Assembly (NCBI GenBank): GCA_003024785.1
Contig: PUQB01000022.1
Coordinates: 1,000,001 to 1,064,000, forward strand
Direction of reading: 5' to 3'
DNA from: Selaginella tamariscina
Lineage: Eukaryota; Streptophyta; Lycopodiopsida; Selaginellales; Selaginellaceae
Length of the DNA stretch: 64,000 bases
Each line of letters starts with the position of its first letter. The stretch's first letter is position 1. Positions 49,290 through 60,540 of this stretch are shown one piece after another. The translations under genes were made by a program, and so were the position numbers. A model generated the notes under the pieces. That model had not been told where the DNA came from. It saw only the letters and a program-made list of their open reading frames with translations, and ran no database searches.

Positions 49290-50966
49290 TGTCATAGTTT
49301 TTTACTATGACATCGACCCTTTACTTTGGAGGTTGATTGTTGTTTTACTACTGTACTATGTTGACCAACCCAGATGTAGTGAGAAACAGCCCCGTTTAGT
49401 GCACTTAGGTGTTTAAATAGTCCGACCGGCTATCTTTAGATGTCACGAGAAACTTTAAGTGAAGGTAGCACTTACCTTCTAGAAACTCACCCCAATTTTG
49501 ATGTCTTAGTTAAGATGAGTTTGGCATGTTAAATAGGGTTAGGAACACCCCTAGGGTTGCCTAATCCATGCCCTAAAACCCCACCCCTTGGGTAGGGTTT
49601 AGGGGTAGGGTTAGTGTGCAAACTCATCTCATTAACTAAGGGGCTGGCATTCCGTGCTAGCCCAACTTAACATACAGGAAAAGAGGGGGGCTCCATCACA
49701 TAAATAAGGTAGAGTATGGAGTGAGGGTTCTTGGGTTCATGACTGAGCTCATTATCTTCTCCCGGTGCAAGCTCTAGCTTGTGTCGTCAAGCACAACCCT
49801 TTATTGTGCCGCCCTAACTTCCAGATGACAGGGTACGTCCCACCTTCAGGTAGTTACCCTTAATGTTGATGAATCTATGTCTGGGAGGTCTTGTCGGATT
49901 GCATGTTCCAAGAGGTAGAGGTAGAGGCTTGTTTCCAACCTCCTCCTCCATGTCAAGATAGGTGTAGCACTCACGGCAAGCAAGGCACATCTGTGTCCTT
50001 GTCCAACTGAGGGCGTGGGATCTTATTTGACAGGTTCATGTTACCTAGTTCTTGAGGGTTCACTGAGGGTTAGAGTTGGCATTTAGAAGCCAACGTTTGT
50101 GGCATTGGTGCAACTCTCGAATCGAAGGCTATGGCATGATAGCCCACATCGTGGAAGACAGTGTCACATGGAGATGTGACATTGGGCTAGACGTCACACG
50201 AGACAACGCCCGAGGCACGCCTTTTGGGGTTATGTCATGGGCTTGTCGCCAAGGGGTTGATATTCTAGTAAATAGACATGCTTGTGCTCGCACTAGGGTG
50301 CTAAGCCTTGGGCATTTGCTCAAGAAGGTTAGGTTATAACTAGGTGTGGTTAGTCACACTTGGCTGGGAGTGTTCTCCTTGAAATCCAAAGGTTGAACAA
50401 CCTAAGCTGTTAGCAGGAGCCTTTTTGTGAAGCACTCATAAGATCATGTACTTAGGGTTATCTAAACCTAGCCTTAGGGAGTTTGCTTAGCAGAACACTC
50501 ATGTCCGCCTACGGCACACACTCGTGTCCCCACTAAGTATTAGCCCTAGGTCTAGGGTATGACTAGGCCACTCAAACCCTTAAGGGTTAGTCGTGGTTCA
50601 GGGTACCCCTTGTCACCCTAAAGGTTGTACTCCGAATGAGGGTGATTCCTCAAGGGTAAGTGACGATACCTTGGCTCTGTCATGGGGGTATGTGTGAGAC
50701 ACATCTCCTTTGTGTTGTTAGGGCATGAGCCTACTAGGTTTACTGGGACAAGATCCTAAAGTCTACTCGGATTATCCTCTAGGTTCAGGGATGGCCATTC
50801 TAGAGGACTTAGGGTAGGACTCTAAGTCTTCTGCCTAATTGGGCCTTTGAGTCAAACTCTTAGGGTTATCTTAGAAGACTTAGCATTGCTCACAGGGTGA
50901 TGATGCCAAATGGCCACTGGCAGCCACGTGTTGCCACGTGTTCCCCTTCAGGTTAAAACTCTAACA
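49290..50966 (+). mobile_element. LTR of a second, oppositely oriented LTR retroelement
   Basis: Starts TGTCATAGTTTTTTACTATG and ends CTCTAACA. It is followed by TGGTATCGCC, which resembles a primer-binding site for initiator tRNA-Met. About 1.7 kb. Its first ~600 bp are recognisably related to the inverted LTR at 37621-38518 but well diverged. An internal inverted repeat CTTAGTTAAGATGAGTTTG lies at 49505-49523 and 49619-49640. Fossil. Confidence 0.6.
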
Positions 50967-52844
50967 ATTGGTATCGCCATTTTCTACAGTCAGTAGACTA
51001 CCTAAAAGTGTGGTGTGTTTTAGGGTTTAATTAGTTCTAAATTCTTGAAGTACCCTATCACTTTTGGCTAACATCTGAATTCTGTGTGGAGAGTTGTCTT
51101 AAGATCTAACTCTTCAGAGTAACCTACTTCATAAATGGGTGTGGGTTATGATCGAATGTCAAAGGTAACACTTGGAAGTTAACTTCCAAATTATATTTGC
51201 CATGTTTATTTTATCTTGTGGTCGTCTTGGTTACTTTACCATATACTTCTACAAGACATGGCATGTTAGTTTGTTCTGGCTTACAAAGTAAGTCTTGTGA
51301 GGTGGTTTGTGATATCCTAAGTCTACACATTATTGAAATTTTTTCTTTTTCTTTAAAGGTGTTTGAATTTGGGATAACACATATTTGGAAATAGATAATG
51401 TCCATTGAGTTTGGCTTGGGCAAGATTCAATATCAGGCTCGGCAATAGTGTTCAAACGGGGGAAAGGCTTATGTTAAATGTGCATCTTTGATTTGGAGAA
51501 GGGCATATTCAAACTAAAGAGGGACACTACATTTTGACATTAAATGTAAAATAAGCTCTCATTATAGTGCATGTTTCCAAGAGTGTAACTCTAGAAGCAG
51601 ACTATGGTGTTGAACTTGTAATACAACGGAATGTCGGATATTAACATATAATGAATATAAAGCAGTTGGTTCAAAGATCCAATGTAATCAAAGTTTGGCC
51701 GATGTTCGCAATATTGGAATGACACTAGTTAGAAGTAACATTAGGTGAAATAGTTTACTAAGTTTCAAGTTATCTAATTTGAACAAAGTACAATTGAAAC
51801 CTTAGTTGGTTGTCAGGTGCACTTTGTATTCAAGTTAGCTAGCTCGACTAACTTAATTATGGAAGTTATCTCACATGGGATCATAAGAATGAAATAGATA
51901 ATATATTTTGGCAGTAGACGAATTTATGTTGCATCCCTATCAATGCAGCTTTTGAATGGATGGCATGATTTATCATAAAGAGTAATGTTGGAAACATATG
52001 TTACATTTTCAGTTTACTGAATAATAAAGGACTTGCATAGTGAAGGCGTTCAACGCACACTTGTGCATTTTCATTATTAACTCTTTAATCTTGGAATTTG
52101 TAACATTGTTTGCAATGTGGGTAAGCTCTTGAACAAGGGTGATTTCTTGGTTAAGAAAGAGCATGATTTGGGATTCTCCACTTTGTTTATCGACTAAGTA
52201 AGGAAACTTGCTAAGTTTAATAACTTATGTTGAGATTATTAATGAGCTAATAACAATCGGATTTCCATTGGAGGTTTAAGTGCGTGTACCTCCTCAGAGA
52301 GTTGGTATTCAATGAGAATCAGAAGTTGGTTATTTTTAATAATGATTTCATTTTAGAGTCGAGTACGATTATTCAAAAGACGATTTCTTGATTTTGCATC
52401 ATGGTCGCAAATATGGGAACTCAAGAACTTATAAAATAGGTATCTTTAGTTCTTTGGAATATTAAAAATAGCACTATTCTTGACTCAAGGTTTGTTATAT
52501 TCATTGGGTTAGTTATCGGTTCTATCTCAAGGTTTTGATGATGTTCCTTGAGTTTGGTTCAATATTCTTGAAAATAAGATATCCAGTAGTTAAATTAGTT
52601 CAAGAAGATGGTCTCCCTTCTTGATGATTATGATACATGTCCCTAACAAATGGTCAAATATTCGTATAAAAATATGAGGTTCCTATCACCTCATTCATTA
52701 AGATATTCATATCTTAGACTTTGAAAGTATTTATTAAGACTTGGTTATGATCACATGAGGTGGCTATAATCATGAAATATAAAGACTCAAGGATTTGAGT
52801 CTGACACTTTGGTAAGGCAATACCTTAGTGTAATAACTTGAAAC
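50967..52844. other. Decayed sequence after the LTR, no gene recognised
   Basis: About 1.9 kb with no long frame and no protein similarity I can see. It probably belongs to the LTR element whose primer site is at about 50969. It ends at AAAC, where copy D begins. Confidence 0.5.
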
Positions 52845-52871
52845 ATGCACATTGTAACTAAAGTGGGCATG
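52845..52871 (+). repeat. Terminal inverted repeat, left end of copy D
   Basis: 27 bp with two differences from the left end of B. The adjacent AAAC (52841-52844) predicts the target duplication expected at the unseen right end. Confidence 0.9.
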
Positions 52872-53115
52872 ATACGTGAAAATGGGAATATAAAATAAAT
52901 TACTAATTAATACTTAAGTTTTAATTATTAATTAATCATTTAATTAATATGTAATTAAGCCTTAAATATTAATTAATTAATTAATTAATCCTTCAATAAC
53001 CTTACTTAGTAAGGAATATTCCTAAAATATCTTAGAATATTCATATTATTCTAAAAATAGTTTACAATAATGAAGAAATACTATCAAACATAATTACAAA
53101 TGAAATCATTTCTTA

Positions 53116-54455
53116 TCAACATGTTAATTTATTTATAAATACTTTCTTCCTAACCATACAGAGAAATCTCATTTTGTCTAAATCATCACTCTCCGGATTA
53201 ATCAAATCATTTTGGTCAATATCTTGATGTTGTTGCCACCCTAACACTCTCACGAATGCAATTGGGAGTTGCCATCCTTGTTAATACATAAGATGTAATA
53301 AAGAAGGTCTGCATAAAGGCTCATCTAAAAATGACGTTCCTTAAGAATAATATTATAAAGCGCCCGGTTGCTATCCTTCATTTTATAAAATTCAAAATCA
53401 CGAGAAAGAAAAGCTTCAGGAAATGTTGATACGGTGGATACTGCTCACAAAATTTTCGAGATTCTTCTTTCTGAGGCACGTATCCAAGTAGTTCACTAGC
53501 TCATCCATGATATAGTATCAGAATATGGATCGAAAGTGATTGGATGAATACAAGCAATGTTTTGGTTGAGCATAGCCTTCTGAGGAGAGTCGTCTACACT
53601 AAGATATGTGCATTCTTCATTATCCTTAAGCGACTGATCTCCCCATGAGTCCCAATTATTCTTTCATTCTTGAAGAAGTATGGCTTGCTTTCCTTTCTTA
53701 TATTGTGAAATTCGAGAGGTTTATAACATATTCGCTGGTCAAAAATCCAATCTTTACGAATCACCTCTTCTGCAACACTACAATGTTTCTTAAGCAAATT
53801 CAACAGCGGTGTTAAGTTATGAATCTGCATGCATGACCAAATCCCCACAAGCGCACCCATCTCCTTAAGCTTTTGAAAGAGACGATCCAACCCTGGACGA
53901 AAAATAATATCATATCGAAATTTACCATGACAAGGAATGAAATCTCCTTGTTTGATTTCTTTTTTCTATCCTCGGGCCTTTGTCGATGAAGCAGAACACC
54001 ATTGACATCCAACAACACAATATGGCCATGAGTAACATGGGATAGCGTTGCCTCTTGAATACTTTGCAAATCACTTGTTTGCTCCCTTTCACATTTATCC
54101 GTTGACACTATCTCGTTGCCTATCCCTTCATCATTTAATTGTACATCATCCTTACAAGATTCAGATATTGCATGCGCTGAAGAAATTGATTTCGGAACTG
54201 AAGCCAATAAAAATGATGATGAAAAAACTGAAGTGGCCCCCATGGTAACGATGTTTTGAGCTGCATTATTATCCATTTCCTGCATGAACTCTGTCATTCT
54301 GACATGTGGCACAAGAAATTGTCGCCAAACCCCTCTCTTACCTCATGCCAATGCTGAAAATCCATGTTCTCTGTTTCATTACATCTGCAAAATGATAATT
54401 AGCTGACCTTAAAATTATCAAGGTATATTATTTACCTTGTTAATGTGTGACCCAT
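53116..54455 (-). pseudogene. HAD phosphatase-like gene, copy D (FCP1/NIF type)
   Basis: Start MGHTLTR at 54455, intron about 54385-54436, then a long frame 53812-54312 with the Ser/Asp linker and HGHIVLLDVNGVLLHRQRP. One base fewer than in A after RPEDR shifts the frame, and FRPGLDRLFQKLKEMGALVG follows in the next one (to 53594). The frame slips again just before DDSPQKA, exactly as in B. The C-terminus matches B to the stop at 53116. The +2 residue after the nucleophile Asp is Asn. Confidence 0.72.
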
Positions 54456-54563
54456 GTTTGAACTAAAAGCTTCATTAATCCTTGAGAATTTATTTTCTGT
54501 ACAAATATAAACGAAATATACAAAAATGCCTTATGTTACACTCATTTACAACTATTCGTCACT

Positions 54564-57500
54564 CTAAGAACTCATTAACAATTCTTCTTCGCTATTACCT
54601 TCTGAGTGAGGCGAAGAAGGTCTAAGCCGCTTGTGAGATGGTTCAGATCTTCTGTATCTTCTATTGATGTTTCCATGGGTAATGGAGTGTGTGAATGTTC
54701 TGTACTCCTCGAGATAACTTCCGGTCTAATATCTGATTGAAGTTCGTCCTCAGACTCCGACATTGAACCAGATTCGTCTTCAGAGCTATCGCACTTATCG
54801 GAGGGAACTTTCTCAAATACTCCTTTATGGATTCGTTGGGGTAGTCAGTTGAGAACCTATCTATCCACTTGTTCAGGTCCTCAACCATGGTCTTATCCTT
54901 TTCAACGGCAAAACACATGTATGCCGAAGGTAACACTCCTTCAAGACCCCCTAGTGCAGTAGTCAAAAACCCACGCATCACTGTGAGGACCCCTGATCAA
55001 GTTGACGATGCTCCGTGCCGCTTGACTTGTGATGTTTGGATAACGTACATTGCCGAATACGTCACTCTACCTATCGGTGTATCGGATGGAGGTTCAGGGC
55101 CGTTGGAGTGCAAACAGATGCCTGGCCAGTCATTTGGAAGTTTGAAACTGTTTGGCGCATTCCTAACAACCAAGTGAACAACCGAATCAATGCACTTCGG
55201 ATCAGCATCATTCATATAAAATCCTGTCCAACGATGTTTATTCCTCTTGGCAAAGGAGAAGGCAAAGGTATCGGTGACATGAGCAAGAATCAAGAAATAA
55301 ATACCTGAAAACGTAGATATCAGTCAAGAGTGCAAGTATGAATTCAATAATAAATACCTTCTTTGTACATACTTGCACGCTAAGTTTCTCCACCAAATCC
55401 TCTAGTGTCCTGTCTGTCGAAGGATTTTTTGACACCCGCCGATCCATCACGAACAATTGAAACGGTTTCCTACAAGCAGTGATGGTACCCCATAAAGTCT
55501 CCGAATCCAACAACAAACATCTGTAGGGCTTGTCGTGATTCGTAGCATCCTCCTTTATAAGGTTCAACTCGGTTCTCCGCTGCTGAAGGACTGCCATAAG
55601 AGAAGGCGTCATCGCAATGTTCTCCTTTTGGCGTTGGCGTGCAATAGATTCTTGCCCAGATCTTCCGATTGATTCACCCATTCGACAAGCATATCATCAT
55701 TTGTCACATGCAAATATTTGCTGACCTCTTCGTATGTTGAAGCCGATCCAACCCAGTTTGTGGCAGTGTATTCCCAACCACTCCTTGAAGTGCCTGACCG
55801 TCTTCAACTCCATTGCCTTGAGATGAAAAGGAGAGGTGGGGCTGCTGTTGTTAATCTGTAATTTGCCATCAATCACCAAATCAGCCAAGACTTCCATCTC
55901 CTCCATCGTTGTTCCATTTAAAGGCTTCAACCATGTGAGCTTGAAATCGTTGTCTACATCCTTTATAGATTGAACAGACTTAGCCTTCGGCGTCTTACTG
56001 GGTTTCTTTGCAGACTTCTCTGAGGGCTCCACTTCACTTGTCTGCTTCTTCTTCAGTGTTCCTTTTGCAAAGGATTCCATAATCCCCAACCATTTCGCAA
56101 AGATCCTATCCTCGGGACAAGAAATCAACATCATCAAAAAGGATGTTTCCTTCCCGCCCACCTGGGCAAAATCAACTGCTACAATTTCTTCAACTCTCTG
56201 AAAAAAGACAGATTAATATACCGGCGAGATAAATCCCGCCCAAACAATTTGCTTACCCGGTAGTCCGCAGATTGTGTATTCCCTGCGGTAGCTCTTTGTG
56301 GTCGCTGAAGAGATTCCCACACGGCTCGCGTGTGTTTGAACTTCTCCCATATTTTGCTGTTGTAGTGGTTGGTGTCTGCAGCGTCCCATTCCGCCGATAA
56401 CTTATGGTACTGCTCGATTGTGAGATTCGGCTTCGCTAAAAACGCCGATCTTTTCGTCAGCTTCTCACGGGTATGCTCGGAAAGTTTTGTTGCCATCGTT
56501 CCTTTGTTGTGTTCGTCGAGAAGTCGTTGGGCTGCCGTTATTGTGTGCTGGCCACTAATGATGTAGTACTTGACTGATTTTCTATTCTCCGTCTGAACCT
56601 TCCTCATTTGTTCCGGTGTTGTGATCCACACTTTGTCAGCGCCTTTGTTTCTCTCGTAGTATGCGCACAAAACAGCATTATGTGGAACGGTGTAAGAATT
56701 GTCGTCCTTCATCTTCTCCATGAGCTCAGCTACACGTTCCTGATTGAGTGGCCTGTAATTGAAGTTTGGGTTGACGCTGCAATACTTAACCCTACACTCG
56801 TAAATCCTATCATCCAACATCATTTCCTTGTGGCTTATTGCAGCATGGGATGCCACAGGTGCAGCTGACAAAACGACGATTTTCTTCTACGATCCGAATC
56901 AACATGTGTGATCCCCGATTGATGCTGTTCTAATGTTCTCGGCACACTCTTCCAGCTCCCGAAATTTGCTAAGCAAATTGAACGTGATCTGTAAAGAACC
57001 TGAGACCAAGCCACCCTCTCAATCTCCTTTATGATGTCGCTGTGTTCTTCTTCAATGTGAAGAGGGAAGATTGCTCCACTTGTGGATTTTCTGTATTGTG
57101 AAGCAATATCTCCTGAATACACCTACTCGATGAGTCTGAAGATCTTCGAAGTAGACATCCAGTTGGATCCCCTCCATAGATGGGCTTTCGTTGAGTTGAA
57201 GAAGAACTCCACGGTCAACATCATTAGTGAACACGTGAACGTCATTATCCACAAGTCGACAAAACCACCCGAAATTAATGTTGTAACTGGCGACCTCTGG
57301 ATCCGAGAACGTGACATTGGATGGAACAAGGCATATGTGTCGAGCATCGTTCAATCTGGGTTCGCAGCATGCTTTCGGATGCTTGACTAGCACACCCACT
57401 TTCCATTGTTTTGCTTGTCCATGCGATGTGACAGAGGTTAGTTTGACAGCAACCATGGTTGTTCCAATGCGCTTCCCGTTTAGTTTGAAATATGGCCAAG

Positions 57501-57656
57501 TTGATTCCAGAATCCCCCTGCCCATCTCTTCTCCTGCTCTCGTCTTTAATGTCACCTCAATTCCACATCTGAATACAAAAATGATTAGTTCAAGCACATA
57601 TCCGAGTATAACAGATTTTATTTTAATTCTTACCCAGAATTTGACGACGACTCCAT
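54564..57656 (-). CDS. ParB-like / DNA-methyltransferase-like fusion gene, copy D
   Basis: The best copy for exon structure. Exon 1 is MESSSNSG from 57656. The intron (GTAAGAATT ... TTGTATTCAG) ends at 57569. Exon 2 (57568-56257) carries a Cys/His-containing N-terminal region and the ParB-like domain (LNQERVAELMEKMKDDNSY; YYIISGQHTITAAQRLLDEH). A 59-nt intron at 56198-56256 contains a copy of the element palindrome. Exon 3 (from 56197) has the Lys/Ser-rich linker, then KPYRCLLLDSETLWG, where a methyltransferase DPPY-type motif would be expected. A further intron lies at about 55305-55360, and the last exon has FLILAHVTDTFAF and the AVEKDKT block, ending MSS at 54564. Frame changes occur near 57115, 56875 and 54945, the last a 4-base loss in motif I shared with A. 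Length would be about 920 residues. Confidence 0.75.
56198..56256 (-). other. Short intron carrying an element palindrome
   Basis: GT-AG intron of 59 nt, phase 0 between Arg codons. It contains GGCGAGATAAATCCCGCC at 56223-56240, a variant of the array palindrome with a central ATAAAT. A and C have the same intron with related palindromes; in B it was deleted. Confidence 0.75.
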
Positions 57657-57797
57657 ACTAATGACTCGATCTCCTTGTTTAATTAAATCGTCCTTCTGCA
57701 AAATAATACACTATGAATACAAATCATAAAAAACGCACACACACTTGTATAAACCCGAATATACAAAAATAATACACAGAGAGAAGTGGACGGAATT

Positions 57798-57886
57798 AAC
57801 TGTCCAAAGCTCACCTTTGTGCTAGTGCAAAAGAAAGATAACATTTCGTTTTAGAACCACCACAAATGTGAGCTTTAGACAGTTTT
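57798..57886 (-). promoter_or_regulatory. Imperfect hairpin upstream of the ParB-methyltransferase-like gene, copy D
   Basis: Arms AACTGTCCAAAGCTCACCTT and CAAATGTGAGCTTTAGACAG around a ~40-nt loop holding GCTAGTGCAAAAGAAAGATA, about 140-230 bp upstream of the start at 57656. A leader-exon acceptor (TTTTGCAG) lies between hairpin and start, so the hairpin is either promoter or leader-intron sequence. Confidence 0.6.
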
Positions 57887-57994
57887 ACATAGATTCCTAG
57901 CTTTTACTCGAAATATTATGATAAGATGATAAAAGTAAATAAAATGAGATATGCAACTTATATATACTATACACATATATATTCACATGGAAGG

Positions 57995-58806
57995 TGCGGG
58001 GGATTAATCTCGCCACCCCTTCAATGCCTCCTGAAAAAGTGGGCGGGATTAATCTCGCCACCTTTCTGGAGGCCCTGAACGGGAGTGCGGGATTAATCTG
58101 CCACCCTTCTCGGTCTCAGAGAGACTTGGCAGGATTTATTTAGCACACCCCTTCAATGACTCAGAAAGGTAGAGGATTAATCTCGCCCATGTAAGGGATG
58201 GTGAAATGAATCTCGCACCCTTCCTAGTCCTCTCCATTGGTATGTTGTAAACCTTCTACATTTCAGACATAAACGTTTGGGATTGGTCCGACTCACCAAT
58301 AGAAAAAAAAGGAGGGTGGCGGATTCATCCCTCCAACAGGCATTGAAGGCTCGGCGGGATTAATCCCGCCACTCGGGCCCTAGGCGGCGGGAATCCTGCC
58401 CGATTCCGCGAGGGCATGCGTATGCGGTGGGATTAATCCCGCTGGACGCCAATGCCCTGTGCAGAATCCGGCGGGATTAATCCGCCGCCTAGGCCTTTCA
58501 GGCAGGCCTTTGGCGGCGGGATAAATCCCGCCGATTCGGGGCAGGGCATGTGTACGCGGCGGGATTAATCCCGTCGGACGTCAATGCCCTGTGCGGAATC
58601 CGGCGGGATTAATCCCGCTACCTAGGCCCTTCATGCAAGCCAATGGCGGCGGGATAAATCCCGCCCGATTCTGCGCAGGGCAATGCGTAGGCAGGCGGGA
58701 TTAATCCGCTCATTTTGCTAACCGAATAACCTGCCTGAAATGGCGGTGGGATTAATCCCACCACTACACACGTCTCACCATATAGCGGCGGGATTAATCC
58801 CGCCGC
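57995..58806. repeat. Palindrome array, ParB-gene side, copy D
   Basis: Same array type as 4079-4902 in A. It includes GGTGGGATTAATCCCACC (58745-58762), a variant in which both arms changed and the palindrome stayed perfect. Confidence 0.9.
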
Positions 58807-58813
58807 TACACAC

Positions 58814-58849
<36 letters not shown>

Positions 58850-59132
58850 ATATGTATATGTGTGTGTAGGAGAGTGCGTGTGTGTGCGAGAGATAGATAA
58901 ATAAATAAAATTATACAGATACTGGTACACATAATATATGTATGTATATATGTACATAAGTTATATATATATATGTGTATATGTATATCATGTGTATGCG
59001 TGTGTGAAACAAATAAAATCATACAGATAACACACACACACACACCACATATATATATGTGTATATATATATATATATATATGTATGTATAGGAGTGTGC
59101 GTGTGTGTGCGAGAAATAGATAAATAAATAGA

Positions 59133-59168
<36 letters not shown>

Positions 59169-59261
59169 CACACAGATATATATATATGTGTGTGTGTATA
59201 TGTATACGAGTGTGCGTGTGTGTGAGAGAGATAGAGATCTATAGAGAAGAAGAGAGAGAAG

Positions 59262-59302
<41 letters not shown>

Positions 59303-59480
59303 CAGATATATATATATATATATATCTGTGTGTGTATATGTATACGAGTGTGCGTGTGTGTGCGAGAGATAGAGATCTAAATTATATTATTAAGATACAC
59401 ACACATATAAATATATATGTGAATAAAAATAAATAAATAAACTCAGAGGAGTGTGCGTGTGAGAGAGAGAGAGATCTCAC
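58807..59480. repeat. Microsatellite block, copy D
   Basis: CA, TA, GT and GA tracts with GAGTGTGCGTGTGTGTGCGA recurring. A 59185-59240 segment is repeated near 59330-59380. No gene is supported. Confidence 0.88.
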
Positions 59481-60540
59481 CTGTGTGAGAGAGAGAAGGA
59501 GATTTCACTGCCGCCGCCGCCTTACAAACCCTAGGAATATACTTAAACCCTAAAAGGAATAGAATATATATTAACCCTAATCGAATATTCCTTTTAAGAA
59601 TATACTTAAACCCTAAAAGAATAAATTATAGATTCGCCCTAAACGAATATTCTTTCATTATATTATCAGCGTGTGCGTGTGCGTGGGTGTATCACATACA
59701 CCCCAAGAATAAATATCATACAGGGGTTTAACACGTGTGGGTCCATGAGAGTGTTAAAGTTTCACGTGCAGCGATACATATATACACACATAGTATTATA
59801 CACATAGACATACATACATATTAGTACATATTAATATTAGAGAAATAAAGTACAAGATCATGTATGGTGTGTATGTATGAGAGAAGAGTGACAATACATA
59901 TTATGGATCATGCATGGTGTGTATGTTTGAGAGAAGAGAGATAGTACATATTTACATGGATCATGCATGGTGTGTATGTATGAGAGAAGAGAAAGAGTGT
60001 TAACAAATTAAATTCATACACATTGCATATATTAGTACACACATATACATACACACATGTATACACACATACATACATACATATTACATGTGTAAATTCA
60101 ATGTGTTACATAGGGTTTAGGGTTTAGGGTTTAGGGTTAGGATGGATCATGCATGGTGTTTATGTATGAGAGGAGTGAGTGTTATATACAGATATACATT
60201 ATACATATTATATAATATTGTAACATCAATACATATTATGGATCATGCATGGTGTGTATGTATGAGAGAAGAGACAGGCTACATATTATGGATCATGATC
60301 ATGCATGGTGTGTATGTATGAGAGAAGAGACAGGCTACATATTATGGATCATGATCATGCATGGTGTGTATGTATGAGAGAAGGGATTATGCATGGTGTG
60401 TAATATGAGAGAAGGGATTATGCATGGTGTGTATGTATGAGAAAAGGAATTATGCATGGTGTGTATGTATGAGAGAAGGGATTATGCATGGTGACACTGT
60501 GTATATATGAGAGAAGAGATAGAGTGTTAACAAATGAAAA
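59481..60540. repeat. RY-motif minisatellite with telomere-like repeats, copy D
   Basis: Units of GGATCATGCATGGTGTGTAT plus GTATGAGAGAAGAG between about 59865 and 60500. A younger local expansion of GGGATTATGCATGGTGTG units lies at 60385-60495. A run of TTTAGGG units (TAGGGTTTAGGGTTTAGGGT onward) at 60112-60142 is longer than in A or B. Confidence 0.85.

Noticed and set aside
60112-60142. Chromosome end
   Set aside because: Only about four TTTAGGG units, inside a transposon that continues on both sides.
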